Shown: positions 1 through 8,932, counted from the stretch's first letter. The stretch is 29,244 nt of DNA from JANQRV01 sp964533785 (GCA_964533785.1 CAZHNG010000031.1:1-29244); one strand, 5' to 3'. Notes: generated by a model not told the origin, from the sequence alone. A program made the numbers and translations.

Positions 1-31
1 AATCTACTAAATTTCAAAAATTTAGCAGATT
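1..31. repeat. Stem-loop at window edge
   Basis: Bases 1-14 and 18-31 form a 14-bp inverted repeat with one mismatch and a 3-base loop. No T-run follows on the plus strand. It could be the terminator of a gene left of the window, or the inner part of a repeat element whose outer end is the heptamer array at 53-87. The left side is cut by the window, so its full extent is unknown. Confidence 0.6.
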
Positions 32-52
32 GGATCATTTCTGGCCAGCCTG

Positions 53-87
53 TAGCGTCTAGCGTCTAGCGTCTAGCGTCAAAAGTC
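53..87 (+). repeat. Heptamer tandem array TAGCGTC x4 plus AAAAGTC
   Basis: Four perfect copies of TAGCGTC (53-80) are followed by AAAAGTC (81-87). The same terminal string, TAGCGTC then AAAAGTC, recurs at 16737-16750 and, inverted, at 16601-16614, so this is a dispersed repeat family and not a one-off slippage product. It ends 15 bases before the start codon of the small exported protein, so it may lie in that gene's promoter or leader. Confidence 0.9.
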
Positions 88-102
88 CAAACGTCAAACT
101 AC

Positions 103-492
103 ATGCAAAAAGTAAAAAGTATTCTTCTTCCAATTATTTTCCTTTTCCAGTGTAGCCTCCCCTACTCTACTTCCTCAACTATCATAGGTAAATGGAGAAT
201 GGGACAAGTATTCGATAATAAAAAAGACGTAACGGCACAACACAATCCCGAAGATGACCGCTACATTATTTTTAAAGGTGATTCTACTTTCGAAAGCGGT
301 GGACAACCCTACGGTAAAAATACGGGTAAATGGTCATTCACACCACAAGGAGAGCTTTTTCTCGACAGTGATTCAGGTGAAGATGATGATAGTTATTGGT
401 TGGTCAATTTTGCCGCAGATTCAATGATATGGCAAGGTCAACGATTCGATTTTGCGAAAAGATTCAAGATAACCCACGTCAAAGCGAACTAA
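103..492 (+). CDS. Small exported lipocalin-like protein
   Basis: A 129-residue protein with a short hydrophobic N-terminus (residues about 5-20) that looks like a signal peptide. Cys17 follows Phe-Gln, which is not a good lipobox, so lipoprotein status is doubtful. The mature part begins with a GKW motif (residues 29-31) and has further Trp-rich strands (GKWSF near residue 75, MIWQGQ near 110), as in short lipocalin-like and other beta-barrel proteins of Bacteroidota. It contains an acidic stretch (SDSGEDDDS). No catalytic residues are recognisable. It stands alone, directly after the heptamer array. The function is unknown and the lipocalin-like label comes only from the GKW...W pattern. 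Confidence 0.65.
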   Translation: MQKVKSILLPIIFLFQCSLPYSTSSTIIGKWRMGQVFDNKKDVTAQHNPEDDRYIIFKGDSTFESGGQPYGKNTGKWSFTPQGELFLDSDSGEDDDSYWLVNFAADSMIWQGQRFDFAKRFKITHVKAN

Positions 493-499
493 AATAACC

Positions 500-655
500 C
501 TTTTTCGAAGAGCGCGTCTGATCCCGGCGGTAGAATATATCCAAGTCAATCGCCTGCGCACCCAATTGATCGAAACTCAAACTCGCTAACTCGGCAAAGC
601 GTCCATCGCGGTTTCGTCCCCACAACGACGATTTAATCAAACAACAGCACAATAA
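500..655 (+). pseudogene. Possible decayed AraC-type HTH fragment
   Basis: Read from base 500, the plus strand gives a peptide with RR..., PAVEYIQVNRLRTQLIE and, after an in-frame TAA at 587-589, a continuation with SIAV...SSPQRRFNQ. The order and spacing resemble the two helix-turn-helix halves of AraC/XylS proteins (P-x-EYIQ-x-x-RL... then IA-x-x-V-GF-SS). There is no start codon, the second half lacks the GF, and a stop interrupts it. If real, it is a remnant of a regulator. The opposite strand is also open here, so the call is weak. Confidence 0.3.
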
Positions 656-728
656 TTTGCAACTATTTCCAAATCGTTGTTGTTTGCAACTTAGAATTGA
701 AATTTAACATCATTTAAACTAAGCAAAT

Positions 729-1040
729 ATGGTAGTAGAATTCACCGATTCAAACTTCGAAACCAAGGTAGAAGGAGCAGAACTTACAATTGTTGATTTT
801 TGGGCAGAATGGTGTGGCCCTTGTAAAATGATCTCTCCAATCATCGAAGAATTGGCAAACGAAAATCAAGGCGTAAACGTTGGTAAAGTCAATGTGGATG
901 AAAATCCTGAACTTTCCATGAAATATAATATTCGCAGTATCCCCACCATTTTATTTTTTAAAGGCGGGGAGATCGTTGATAAAGTAGTAGGTGCAGTGCC
1001 TAAAGCTGTCCTTGAGTCAAAACTATCAGAGCATAAGTAA
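729..1040 (+). CDS. trxA: Thioredoxin
   Basis: A 103-residue single-domain thioredoxin, the usual length for the family. The active site is WCGPC (Trp28, Cys29, Cys32), the buried Asp is in VDFW (residues 22-25) and the cis-proline is Pro71 in SIPT. It has no signal peptide, so it should act in the cytoplasm as a general dithiol-disulphide reductant for ribonucleotide reductase, peroxiredoxins and similar partners. ATG at 729 is the natural start: the first strand of the fold begins right after it. It forms a single-gene unit closed by the hairpin at 1064-1098. The leader contains the nonamer TTTGCAACT twice (656-664 and 683-691). Confidence 0.97.
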   Translation: MVVEFTDSNFETKVEGAELTIVDFWAEWCGPCKMISPIIEELANENQGVNVGKVNVDENPELSMKYNIRSIPTILFFKGGEIVDKVVGAVPKAVLESKLSEHK

Positions 1041-1063
1041 TATAATCTTAGCGTTTCCATAAG

Positions 1064-1098
1064 AAAAACCCTTGCCTCTATGCGAAGTGAGGGTTTTT
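1064..1098 (+). terminator. Rho-independent terminator after thioredoxin
   Basis: A perfect 9-bp inverted repeat, AAAAACCCT (1064-1072) and AGGGTTTTT (1090-1098), has a 17-base loop and ends in a run of five T. It starts 24 bases after the thioredoxin stop codon. The A-run on the left arm would let it act in both directions. Confidence 0.8.
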
Positions 1099-1284
1099 CG
1101 TATATTAACGGATCAGTATTACACTCTTTTCTTCCAACCGCAATCACACTCACCTGAACGCTTAACCTAACTTACCTCCGTTAAAAGATCACGATCAACC
1201 TTTTATCCCGACACACAACCTCTTTACTCACAACACGTAAACCCATTTAACTCGACTAACCCACAACACGTTTAATCCGTCAAA

Positions 1285-2214
1285 ATGAATATACAAGAGA
1301 ATTACGACCTTAGAAATATTGGAAACCTGGAGTTATTGGCCCGGCAAGTAGTCGAGGGTTTCATCATCGGATTGCACAAAAGCCCCTTTCACGGCTTTTC
1401 TGTTGAATTTGCGGAACACCGCCTTTATAACCAGGGGGAATCGACTAAAAATATCGACTGGAAAGTATACGCCAGAACGGATAAGCTATTCATCAAACGC
1501 TACGAAGAAGAAACCAATTTGCGTTGTCAAATTATTATTGACGCTTCTTCTTCCATGTACTTCCCCGAAGTTACCAAAGAAGGAAAAAATTACGTTAACA
1601 AGCTGCGTTTCTCAGCATTAGCGGCAGCTTCTTTAATGCATTTGCTGCAAAAGCAACGCGACGCTTTCGGACTCAGCATTTTTGACAGTGCCGTTCAACA
1701 GCATACCCGGTGCAAATCCAGTATGACGCACTACCGCCTCATGCTCAGTTTCTTAAACAAACTGATCAACAATCCGGAACGTAACAAAACCACCGAAGCA
1801 GCTAAAGCACTGCACCAAATAGCGGATAGCATTCACAAACGGTCCATGGTGATCATCTTTAGCGATATGATGGAGCAAGCAGGCGAATTGGACCAATTGT
1901 TTTCGGCATTACAGCACCTGAAATACAACAAACACGAAGTGATCCTTTTCCACGTGATGGATAAATCCAAAGAGATCGATTTTAATTTTGAAAATCGCCC
2001 TTACCTGTTCATTGACATGGAAACCGGAGAGAAAGTTCGTCTCCAATCCAATCAGGTGAAAGAGGAATACATTAAACAGATGAATAAATTCATCGATCAA
2101 TTGCGCTTAAAGTGTTTACAATATAAAATCGATTTCGTCGAAGCAGATATTAACAAGGGATTCAAACCCATCCTGCAGTCTTACCTGGTGAAAAGAACAA
2201 AAATGAGGATATAG
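1285..2214 (+). CDS. DUF58 domain protein (von Willebrand-like)
   Basis: A 309-residue cytoplasmic DUF58 protein. The family hallmark is clear: SPFHGFSVEFAEHR (residues 33-46), then the IDWKVYART...FIKRYEEE segment (57-77). A MIDAS-type DxSxS motif, Asp86-Ala-Ser88-Ser-Ser90, starts a von Willebrand A-like fold, and a later acidic strand reads IIFSDMME. In most genomes DUF58 genes sit beside a MoxR-type AAA+ ATPase and work with it as a chaperone-like pair in assembling or activating envelope or metal enzymes. No MoxR gene is in this window. The stop codon is 2 bases before the next start, which suggests translational coupling with the S4 protein. The precise role is unknown. Confidence 0.9.
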   Translation: MNIQENYDLRNIGNLELLARQVVEGFIIGLHKSPFHGFSVEFAEHRLYNQGESTKNIDWKVYARTDKLFIKRYEEETNLRCQIIIDASSSMYFPEVTKEGKNYVNKLRFSALAAASLMHLLQKQRDAFGLSIFDSAVQQHTRCKSSMTHYRLMLSFLNKLINNPERNKTTEAAKALHQIADSIHKRSMVIIFSDMMEQAGELDQLFSALQHLKYNKHEVILFHVMDKSKEIDFNFENRPYLFIDMETGEKVRLQSNQVKEEYIKQMNKFIDQLRLKCLQYKIDFVEADINKGFKPILQSYLVKRTKMRI

Positions 2215-2216
2215 CA

Positions 2217-2627
2217 ATGGCATTAGAAAAAGTACGGATCGACAAATGGCTCTGGAGTGTTCGTATTTATAAATCGCGAACCCAGGCCACCAGTGCATGC
2301 AAATCTGGAAAAGTGAGTATTGGAAGCAATAATGTAAAACCCTCCCAACTGATAGAAAGAGGAGAGATCGTTCAAGTAAAGAAGAACGGATTTAACCTGC
2401 AGTTTAAAGTGATCGACCTGATCCAAAAACGCGTGGGCGCCCCTTTGGCCCAGAAATGCTACGAAGATATTACTTCCGAGGAAGAACTGCGTAAATACGA
2501 AGACTGGTACGTCGGAAAAAGCGGGGTCGAAAGAAGAGAAAAAGGTACGGGCCGCCCTACCAAGAAAGAGCGTCGGGAAATTGATGAGTTCAAGGAGTTT
2601 TATTTTGAGATAGAGGATTGGGATTAA
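2217..2627 (+). CDS. S4-domain RNA-binding protein (Hsp15-like)
   Basis: A 136-residue protein whose first 60 residues are an S4 RNA-binding domain: RIDKWLWSVRIYKSR (7-21), then the basic helix and SGKVSIGSNNVKPSQ. The C-terminal half is highly charged, with a GTGRPTKKERREIDEF tail. This layout matches the Hsp15/YrfH-type proteins of ribosome recycling, which bind a 50S subunit carrying a stalled peptidyl-tRNA. That function is inferred from the family. The ATG lies 2 bases after the DUF58 stop, so the two are almost certainly co-transcribed. No ribosome-binding site is visible, as is normal for Bacteroidota. Confidence 0.9.
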   Translation: MALEKVRIDKWLWSVRIYKSRTQATSACKSGKVSIGSNNVKPSQLIERGEIVQVKKNGFNLQFKVIDLIQKRVGAPLAQKCYEDITSEEELRKYEDWYVGKSGVERREKGTGRPTKKERREIDEFKEFYFEIEDWD

Positions 2628-2685
2628 ATGATTAATTTTAGTATTGATAACCTTGTAATGAAGAACCAATATTTAAAGAGCCTTT

Positions 2686-5600
2686 ATGCATCCCCGCTTT
2701 TTATTGTGTTTTGCGATTCTTTATTTTTTACATACTGCCTGCGATAGAAGTACTAACGAGATTACTCCGCCCTTTTATTCATATCTGAATTCTACAGTTC
2801 CTTACAAACCTGGTAAAGGTAAAAAACCAGATCCTGCCTTGATTGCTCCTCCACCCTATTTCAAAAAAATCAGTCGCAAAGGTATCAAGACTACCCCCAT
2901 CTATACCCCAATTATTGATTCTACCAGAATCGATAGCCGGCCAAAATACGTTAAGTCAGAAAGTTTTTCCAGTAAAAAAACGTCTATAACCCCACTCAAA
3001 TATTTTAAACCTCAACAAAGTATAGTAAAAGCGGGATGGCCAAAATGGATATCCAAAGAGTTCTCCTACCGGGAAAATGAACCTGTAGCCTTTTTGGACA
3101 TTGAACACGGCTTATATTCGCCTAATGTCTTCAGTCTTTTAGAGGACCGAATTGGGCGAATCTGGATGGGACACCACGACGGTACCTTAAGTGTTTGGGA
3201 TGGAAAAGGCTATCATCATTATACCAAAAATGAAAAGCTGCTACCTGCCGGTGGAGTACTGGATTTATTAGAAGATCAGCGAGGTAATATTTGGATATTG
3301 ACGGGTAATTCTCTTAGCATTTTTGACGGAAATCATTTTACTCATTATTTACCTAATGGGAGTTTTGGAGCAGAAGAATTCACCTGCCTGTTTGAAGACG
3401 GGAAGGGACGAATCTGGATAGGGACCTTTAATGGCTTGATCGTCTATGAAAAAGGGCGGTTCGTTCGTTTTACTAAGGAAGAGGGCTTGATCGACAATAT
3501 GGTAAAAAGTGTTATAGAAGACTCAAAAGGCCACATCTGGGTAGGTACGAGTAATGGCTTAAGTATTTGGAATGAAAAAGAATTCAGACAATTTACGATT
3601 GAAAATGGTTTGAGTGAAAACAATATAAATTGTCTACTTAAAGACACCAATGACAATATATGGATTGGTACGGAAATGGGTCATATCAATCGGTGGGATG
3701 GCTTTGGATTTTACCATTACACTACAGACAAGGGGCTAAAGGGTAGTAAAATTAAAACTTTGCTTGAGGACAATGCGGGACGAATTTGGATAGGAACTAT
3801 TAAGGGAGTTTATGTATGCGACCAACAGCATTTCCCTACAATTTTAAGAGTCAAAGACTTTGGCGACATGAATGTTTGGTCTCTTATTGAGGATCGGGCA
3901 GGAAAAATCTGGGCAGGCACCAGAGGAGCCGGAGTAAATGTTTTGAATCATTACAATTTCAAGCAAGCTGCTATCAACAAGTATTTGCAGGGCAAAGGCA
4001 TAAACTGCATTTTAGCTGATGAAGACAATCGAGTTTGGATAGGTACAATGAATGGAGAAATTCACATATGGGACGGTCGAGGTTTCACTTATTTTCCTGA
4101 GGCTTCTCAATTGTCGGGTGGTAGAATATTGAGCATGATTGAAAATAAGCAGGGACAAGTTTGGATCGGAACTTTTGCGGGTACATTGATTTGGAATGGA
4201 AAGGATTTTAGTTTTATTAACAAGGCAGGAGAAAAAAGCATAGAAAATGTGTACAGTTTATTGGAAGATTCGAAAGGCCAAATCTGGATGGGTGCACAAA
4301 GAATAGGCGTTTTTGTCTGGGATGGTATCGGGTTTAAATTTTATTCTAACGAACAAGGACTGACCAACCATTCTGTTTTCAGCGCTATTGAGGACCGAAA
4401 AGGTCGTATTTGGCTTGGTACATTCGAAGGAGTAACCGTTTGGGACCAGGCGAATTTCACTCATTTCACTACTAATGAAGGACTGAATGATAATAGAATC
4501 TGGAGTCTTTTTGAAGGTCGTGATGGACAAATCTGGGTTGGCTCCAATGGCGGCGGCGTAAACGTATGGGATGGTGAAGGGTTCTATAGCTTTACAACCG
4601 ATATAGGGTTAAGCCAGAATATTGGCAGATCTATTTTCCAGGATAACAATAAAGATATGTGGGTGGGTACTTTCCTTGGTTTAAACAAAATCAGCAATAC
4701 TGATAGGAGCTCCTCAAAACATATTGAGCAGTTTTTCAGGCCAGATGGCATGATTGGATTATCCATTTTAGATTTTTACCAGGATCCCGAAAACGTCTTA
4801 TGGATTGTAACCTCAAAAGGTATTAATCTAATCGACTTGAATGAAGAGAGGAACGACACTATTAAGCCTAGTCTTTTCATTCATAGCCTGCAGCCTTTTT
4901 TTGATTTTGTGGACTGGCGGGGTTTGGATACCATTTCTTTTATTGATAGAAAATCAAATCACCATAAACAACAATCATTGTATAAAAAAGTAACCTTTGA
5001 TTCAGTTTATTCATATACCAACCTGCCTGTAGACCCCGTTTTTCCGTATCATATCAACGATATTACATTCCAGTGGAGTGGGATGCATGCGAACGCACCG
5101 CACAAGCTTCGGTATTCTTACATTTTGGGAGGTAATAATTCAGAATGGTCTCCTTTAATTACAGACCATAAAGTTCGCTTTCAAAATTTAAGCCCGGGAG
5201 AGTACACCTTTAAGGTTAGGGCAGTCGCGCGAAATGGTAAATGGAGTGATACGGCTACCTATTCCTTCACTATTAGCCCTCCTTTGTGGCAAACCTGGTG
5301 GGCTTATGTTTTGTATGCTTTAGCTACAATTTCTTTGCTATATTATATTTACCAATTTCAACTTAAAAGAAAATTGGCAATAGCCGAAGCCAAACGCCTC
5401 CAGGAATTAGACGCTTTTAAAACCAAGCTTTATACTAATATTACACACGAATTTCGCACGCCATTGACGGTCATTTCCGGTATGGCTCGGCAAGTACTTG
5501 AAGATCCTAAGGATTGGTTTAGAGAGGGTTTAACGATGATTGATCGAAATAGCAGTCAATTGCTTTCGCTGGTCAACCAAATGCTGGATCTTTCAAAGTT

Positions 5601-6981
5601 GGAATCTGGTAATTTGCCAGTCGATCTTATTCAAAGTGATATAGTAGCTTTTATCAATTACATAACGGAATCTTTTCAGTCCTTTGCCAAAACAAAGAAC
5701 ACCGTCATCCATTTTAAACCAGAAGCAGAAAAATTTATCATGGATTTTGATCCATTTAAAATGGAAACCATTTTGGTAAACCTATTGACCAATGCTATTA
5801 AATTCACCCCAAACGGTGGGAATGTTAAAATCATAGCGAGACCAATACGGCATAAAAAAGATCAAAACGTATTCCAGATCAGCATTTCCGATACTGGTGT
5901 CGGCATTTCTGAGGATCAACTTCCTTTTATTTTTGACCGTTTTTATCAAGCAGATGATTCCTCTACGAGAAAAGCCGAAGGTACCGGTATTGGTTTGGCA
6001 CTCACGAAAGAATTGGTACAATTGACAGGAGGTACCATAGAAGTGAAAAGTAAGGTCGGAAAAGGATCCACATTCTCAGTGAAATTACCCGTTACCAATA
6101 ATGCTCAAGAAAAAGATTTTTACGGATCAGTTGGAAGTTCAATCCGCTCCATTCCAACCGCATCTCATTTGCCAGTATTAACCGCAAACGACCAAGCTAT
6201 CGGTTTCGACAAGAAAAAATACACTACAACTAAACCATTAGTCCTGATAATAGAAGACAACGAAGATGTGTTAAATTATTTGCAAGCTTTTATGCAGGAA
6301 CATTACAGTATTGAAACTGCTACTAACGGGAAAGCCGGCATTGCTAAAGCAATTGAATTCGTACCTGACATTATTATCAGCGATATTATGATGCCGCTGG
6401 CTGATGGTTATGAAGTATGTTCTACACTAAAACAAGATCAACGGACCAGTCATATCCCTATTATTATATTAACAGCAAAAGCAGATCAAGCCTCTAAGCT
6501 TAGTGGATTGAAATACGGTGCTGACGCTTATTTGATAAAGCCATTTGATCAACAGGAATTAACAATAAGGCTCGAAAAACTAATAGAAATTCGCAATAAG
6601 TTAAAAGAAAAATACAGCAAGGTCAGCTTAACCAATGCTATTCCCCAAAAAGCTGAGGACCCAGAATTGAAATTCCTCAAAAAATTAGAGCATATAATCC
6701 TTGACAACCTCGATAATGAGAACTTTAGAGTTGAACCAGATTTATGCAAAGCCATGACATTGAGTAGACCACAATTGTACCGCAAATTAAAAGCATTAAC
6801 CGATCAATCTCCTTCCAACTATATTCGAACCATTCGCTTACGCCAAGCACGTCAATTACTTGAAAATACAGATTTAAGCGTTAGCGAAATTTCCACTAAA
6901 GTAGGATTCAAATACCATTCTTATTTTACCCGCGCCTACCAAAAGACGTTTGGTGTAACTCCTAGCAGCAGCCGGGATTAA
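2686..6981 (+). CDS. Hybrid two-component sensor/AraC regulator (HTCS)
   Basis: A 1431-residue one-protein signalling system. An N-terminal export segment (1-19) is followed by about 14 'IW-x-GT' beta-propeller repeats (about 140-750, enough for two seven-bladed propellers), a Y_Y_Y domain (about 786-862), one membrane helix (868-891), a histidine kinase core (HEFRTP with His921; N-box NLLTNAIKF; G-boxes DTGVGIS and GTGIGLAL), a receiver domain (phosphoacceptor Asp1233, acidic EDNED at 1190-1194, Lys1285) and a C-terminal AraC-type DNA-binding domain (about 1340-1430). Every catalytic residue checked is present, so it should be active. The periplasmic part binds a ligand and the AraC end controls genes. 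HTCS proteins usually govern adjacent polysaccharide loci. Here the neighbours are an exported unknown, a dehydrogenase and a secreted hydrolase, with no SusC/SusD pair. Confidence 0.96.
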   Translation: MHPRFLLCFAILYFLHTACDRSTNEITPPFYSYLNSTVPYKPGKGKKPDPALIAPPPYFKKISRKGIKTTPIYTPIIDSTRIDSRPKYVKSESFSSKKTSITPLKYFKPQQSIVKAGWPKWISKEFSYRENEPVAFLDIEHGLYSPNVFSLLEDRIGRIWMGHHDGTLSVWDGKGYHHYTKNEKLLPAGGVLDLLEDQRGNIWILTGNSLSIFDGNHFTHYLPNGSFGAEEFTCLFEDGKGRIWIGTFNGLIVYEKGRFVRFTKEEGLIDNMVKSVIEDSKGHIWVGTSNGLSIWNEKEFRQFTIENGLSENNINCLLKDTNDNIWIGTEMGHINRWDGFGFYHYTTDKGLKGSKIKTLLEDNAGRIWIGTIKGVYVCDQQHFPTILRVKDFGDMNVWSLIEDRAGKIWAGTRGAGVNVLNHYNFKQAAINKYLQGKGINCILADEDNRVWIGTMNGEIHIWDGRGFTYFPEASQLSGGRILSMIENKQGQVWIGTFAGTLIWNGKDFSFINKAGEKSIENVYSLLEDSKGQIWMGAQRIGVFVWDGIGFKFYSNEQGLTNHSVFSAIEDRKGRIWLGTFEGVTVWDQANFTHFTTNEGLNDNRIWSLFEGRDGQIWVGSNGGGVNVWDGEGFYSFTTDIGLSQNIGRSIFQDNNKDMWVGTFLGLNKISNTDRSSSKHIEQFFRPDGMIGLSILDFYQDPENVLWIVTSKGINLIDLNEERNDTIKPSLFIHSLQPFFDFVDWRGLDTISFIDRKSNHHKQQSLYKKVTFDSVYSYTNLPVDPVFPYHINDITFQWSGMHANAPHKLRYSYILGGNNSEWSPLITDHKVRFQNLSPGEYTFKVRAVARNGKWSDTATYSFTISPPLWQTWWAYVLYALATISLLYYIYQFQLKRKLAIAEAKRLQELDAFKTKLYTNITHEFRTPLTVISGMARQVLEDPKDWFREGLTMIDRNSSQLLSLVNQMLDLSKLESGNLPVDLIQSDIVAFINYITESFQSFAKTKNTVIHFKPEAEKFIMDFDPFKMETILVNLLTNAIKFTPNGGNVKIIARPIRHKKDQNVFQISISDTGVGISEDQLPFIFDRFYQADDSSTRKAEGTGIGLALTKELVQLTGGTIEVKSKVGKGSTFSVKLPVTNNAQEKDFYGSVGSSIRSIPTASHLPVLTANDQAIGFDKKKYTTTKPLVLIIEDNEDVLNYLQAFMQEHYSIETATNGKAGIAKAIEFVPDIIISDIMMPLADGYEVCSTLKQDQRTSHIPIIILTAKADQASKLSGLKYGADAYLIKPFDQQELTIRLEKLIEIRNKLKEKYSKVSLTNAIPQKAEDPELKFLKKLEHIILDNLDNENFRVEPDLCKAMTLSRPQLYRKLKALTDQSPSNYIRTIRLRQARQLLENTDLSVSEISTKVGFKYHSYFTRAYQKTFGVTPSSSRD

Positions 6982-7086
6982 CAAATTGGTGCATGCCGCA
7001 ATGCATTCATTCAAGTTTGGTTTTTCAATCAGCATTGTTGAACGCAAAGTATAAGCCTTTGCATCCTAAGTATTAGCAGTTTTTTT

Positions 7087-7124
7087 CAGAATTCTGTTGG
7101 TTAGATCAAAGATTTATTAACCAA
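7087..7124. promoter_or_regulatory. Tandem palindromes before exported protein gene
   Basis: CAGAATTCTG (7087-7096) is a perfect 10-bp palindrome. It is followed at once by TTGGTTA (7097-7103) and its inverse TAACCAA (7118-7124), 14 bases apart. They end 11 bases before the start codon at 7136. The position fits an operator or a leader hairpin. The core AGAATTCT recurs before the secreted hydrolase at 9033. A link to the HTCS is inference. Confidence 0.4.
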
Positions 7125-7135
7125 AAAAATATGCA

Positions 7136-7897
7136 ATGAAAAACCTATTAATGCTCTTTTGTCTTTTGCTATTTAATTTTTCGATAAGCACTGCGCAATC
7201 TTCAGCAACCGACCTTACAGCTCAGGCCATCTTTGAAAAGGTCATTGATTACTATGATCCCAATGGAATTTGGGAACAATACGAAGGCAGTATGCAGTTA
7301 AATTCTGTTCTTGAAGATAATATAATTCGGGAAGACCTTACCATAAATAATGTGGAAGGCTTTTACCAAACCGTTAAGCATTTGGAAGATGGTCTTTTTA
7401 CAAAAGGACGTAAAAATGGCAAGGCTTTTTTTAAAATTAATGGTAAAGAAGTAGCTCCCGATGAAATTCCCGATGAATACAAAGAATATCCTTATGATCT
7501 TACTGAGCACTCTGTCAATATGCTTATCGAACATCATACTTTTCACTTTAGTGGACCTTTAATGTTGAAAGCTGCCAGAGCCAAACTCATACCTAAGGTT
7601 GAAACCAAGCAGTTATTCGGCACCAAATGTTTAGCTATTACCTTCGAAGGATTGCCCGGCAACTACAAACGCGGTGGCTATAATGGCCCCATAACTTTGT
7701 ATGTCGATCCCAACGTCAATTATAAAGTCCATGCGGTTTACCTTGATAATGGCTGGTACAAAGACGGAAAGGGGATGATCAATTTATACAGTGGTGAGAT
7801 CGAAATCAATGGGCTGAAAATACCTGCCAGACGTTTGTATTTCCACGCCGCTGATAACAGCTACACTTTCATCGATGCTTTTATCTCTCTCAAGTAA
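7136..7897 (+). CDS. Exported DUF6503-like protein
   Basis: A 253-residue protein with a clear signal peptide ending in STAQ (residues 18-21), so it is periplasmic or secreted. The mature part opens with an AIFEKVIDYYDPNGIWEQYEG segment (about 31-51). That pattern, a helix ending in Y(H/Y)DP followed by W and a beta strand, resembles the Bacteroidota DUF6503 family, whose fold is thought to be related to the LolA/LolB beta half-barrel. This assignment is from memory of the pattern and needs a profile search. There is no lipobox and no T9SS tail. It is the first gene after the HTCS, 154 bases downstream, and has its own palindromic upstream region. The dehydrogenase follows after 26 bases, so the two form an operon. 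Confidence 0.7.
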   Translation: MKNLLMLFCLLLFNFSISTAQSSATDLTAQAIFEKVIDYYDPNGIWEQYEGSMQLNSVLEDNIIREDLTINNVEGFYQTVKHLEDGLFTKGRKNGKAFFKINGKEVAPDEIPDEYKEYPYDLTEHSVNMLIEHHTFHFSGPLMLKAARAKLIPKVETKQLFGTKCLAITFEGLPGNYKRGGYNGPITLYVDPNVNYKVHAVYLDNGWYKDGKGMINLYSGEIEINGLKIPARRLYFHAADNSYTFIDAFISLK

Positions 7898-7923
7898 TTT
7901 CTAATTATTTAAAAATTCAATCT

Positions 7924-8805
7924 ATGAAAAACGTAATTATTACCGGTAGCAGCAACGGATTTGGGTACGAAACCACCCTTGCTCTGGCTCGCAAAGGCTA
8001 CAAAGTGTGGGCAACCATGCGACTGCCAAAAGGCAAAAATGCAAAAAAAAAGATGGCGCTTGAAAAATATGTAAGAGACGAAAATTTAAAAATCGAGATC
8101 CTTGAATTGGACGTCAACGATAGCCAATCCGTCAAGCAAGCAATCGACACCATAGTAAAAGAAGATGGAAAGATCGATACCTTGGTCAATAATGCTGGCA
8201 TTATGTTTATTGGAATTACTGAAGCCTACACCCTAAAGCAAGCCCAAGATCAATTCAACACAAATTTTTTCGGTATTATCAGAACTACTAAGGCTGTCTT
8301 GCCGCATATGAGAGCCGCAAAAAGTGGTTTAATCATCAACCTTTCTTCCGTTGCTGGGCGTGTCGTATTTCCTTATTTTGGGATTTACTGCGCCAGTAAG
8401 CATGCGGTTGAAGCTTATTCTCAGGCATTGAGCTATGAATTAGCACCTTTCGGTATTGAAATCTCCATCATTGAACCTGGCCCGTACGGAACTGGTCTTT
8501 TATACAGCGGACCTGAAGAAGCCGACAAAACAGTATGGGATAACTACGGAGACCACAAAAACGTTCCCCGAATGATAATGGAAAATTTTAATCAGTTATT
8601 TCAATCCGAACAGGCTCCCGACCCGAAACAAGTTGTAACGGAAATTGTCAAGGTAATAGAATCCCAACGAGGCCAACGTACTTTAAGAATAGTGACGGGG
8701 ATTGAGTACGGAACATCTGAGATTAATAACTACGCAGCTCCCATCCAAGAAAGTATTATCAAGGATGCCTTACAGATGGGGCATTTACTAGCGTTAGATA
8801 AGTAA
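7924..8805 (+). CDS. Short-chain dehydrogenase/reductase (SDR)
   Basis: A 293-residue classical SDR. The cofactor motif TGSSNGFG is at residues 7-14, the structural NNAG at 89-92, and the catalytic set is Ser142 with YCASK (Tyr155, Lys159) plus an upstream Asn in FNTNFFG. Arg33 in the 'ATMR' loop after strand 2 favours NADP(H) over NAD. It lacks a signal peptide and is cytoplasmic. The substrate cannot be told from sequence; relatives reduce or oxidise small carbonyls, sugars, steroids or lipids. The 26-base gap from the exported gene upstream indicates co-transcription, so the pair may act on a compound sensed by the adjacent HTCS (inference). A 9-bp hairpin at 8819-8858 lies after the stop. 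Confidence 0.93.
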   Translation: MKNVIITGSSNGFGYETTLALARKGYKVWATMRLPKGKNAKKKMALEKYVRDENLKIEILELDVNDSQSVKQAIDTIVKEDGKIDTLVNNAGIMFIGITEAYTLKQAQDQFNTNFFGIIRTTKAVLPHMRAAKSGLIINLSSVAGRVVFPYFGIYCASKHAVEAYSQALSYELAPFGIEISIIEPGPYGTGLLYSGPEEADKTVWDNYGDHKNVPRMIMENFNQLFQSEQAPDPKQVVTEIVKVIESQRGQRTLRIVTGIEYGTSEINNYAAPIQESIIKDALQMGHLLALDK

Positions 8806-8818
8806 TTGTTTGAATTCG

Positions 8819-8858
8819 ATAAGACTGTAGCCTAAGCCATCACGGGATGCAGTCTTAT
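8819..8858 (+). terminator. Hairpin after SDR gene
   Basis: ATAAGACTG (8819-8827) and CAGTCTTAT (8850-8858) are perfectly complementary with a 22-base loop, starting 13 bases after the stop codon. There is no proper T-run, so this may be an attenuating or mRNA-stabilising hairpin and not a full terminator. Confidence 0.5.
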
Positions 8859-8932
8859 TGAAATAGAAATCACTTAACTGGATTGAGAAACATCACTCCT
8901 TTTCTATTTTTCATTTTGTTATTTTGTTAAAG

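Noticed and set aside
53..87. CRISPR-like array
   Set aside because: The units are 7 bases with no spacers, so this is a simple tandem repeat.
656..691. Direct repeat TTTGCAACT (two copies, 27 bases apart) as a thioredoxin operator
   Set aside because: Only two copies, in AT-rich DNA and without a promoter match next to them. It is mentioned under thioredoxin but is not strong enough for its own entry.
1229..1271. Repeated CACAACACGT before the DUF58 gene
   Set aside because: Two copies 33 bases apart in a C/A-rich leader may be chance; there is no dyad symmetry or promoter match.
2223..2669. A 148-codon minus-strand frame opposite the S4 protein
   Set aside because: It is an antisense shadow of a well-conserved S4 domain and has no recognisable domain of its own.
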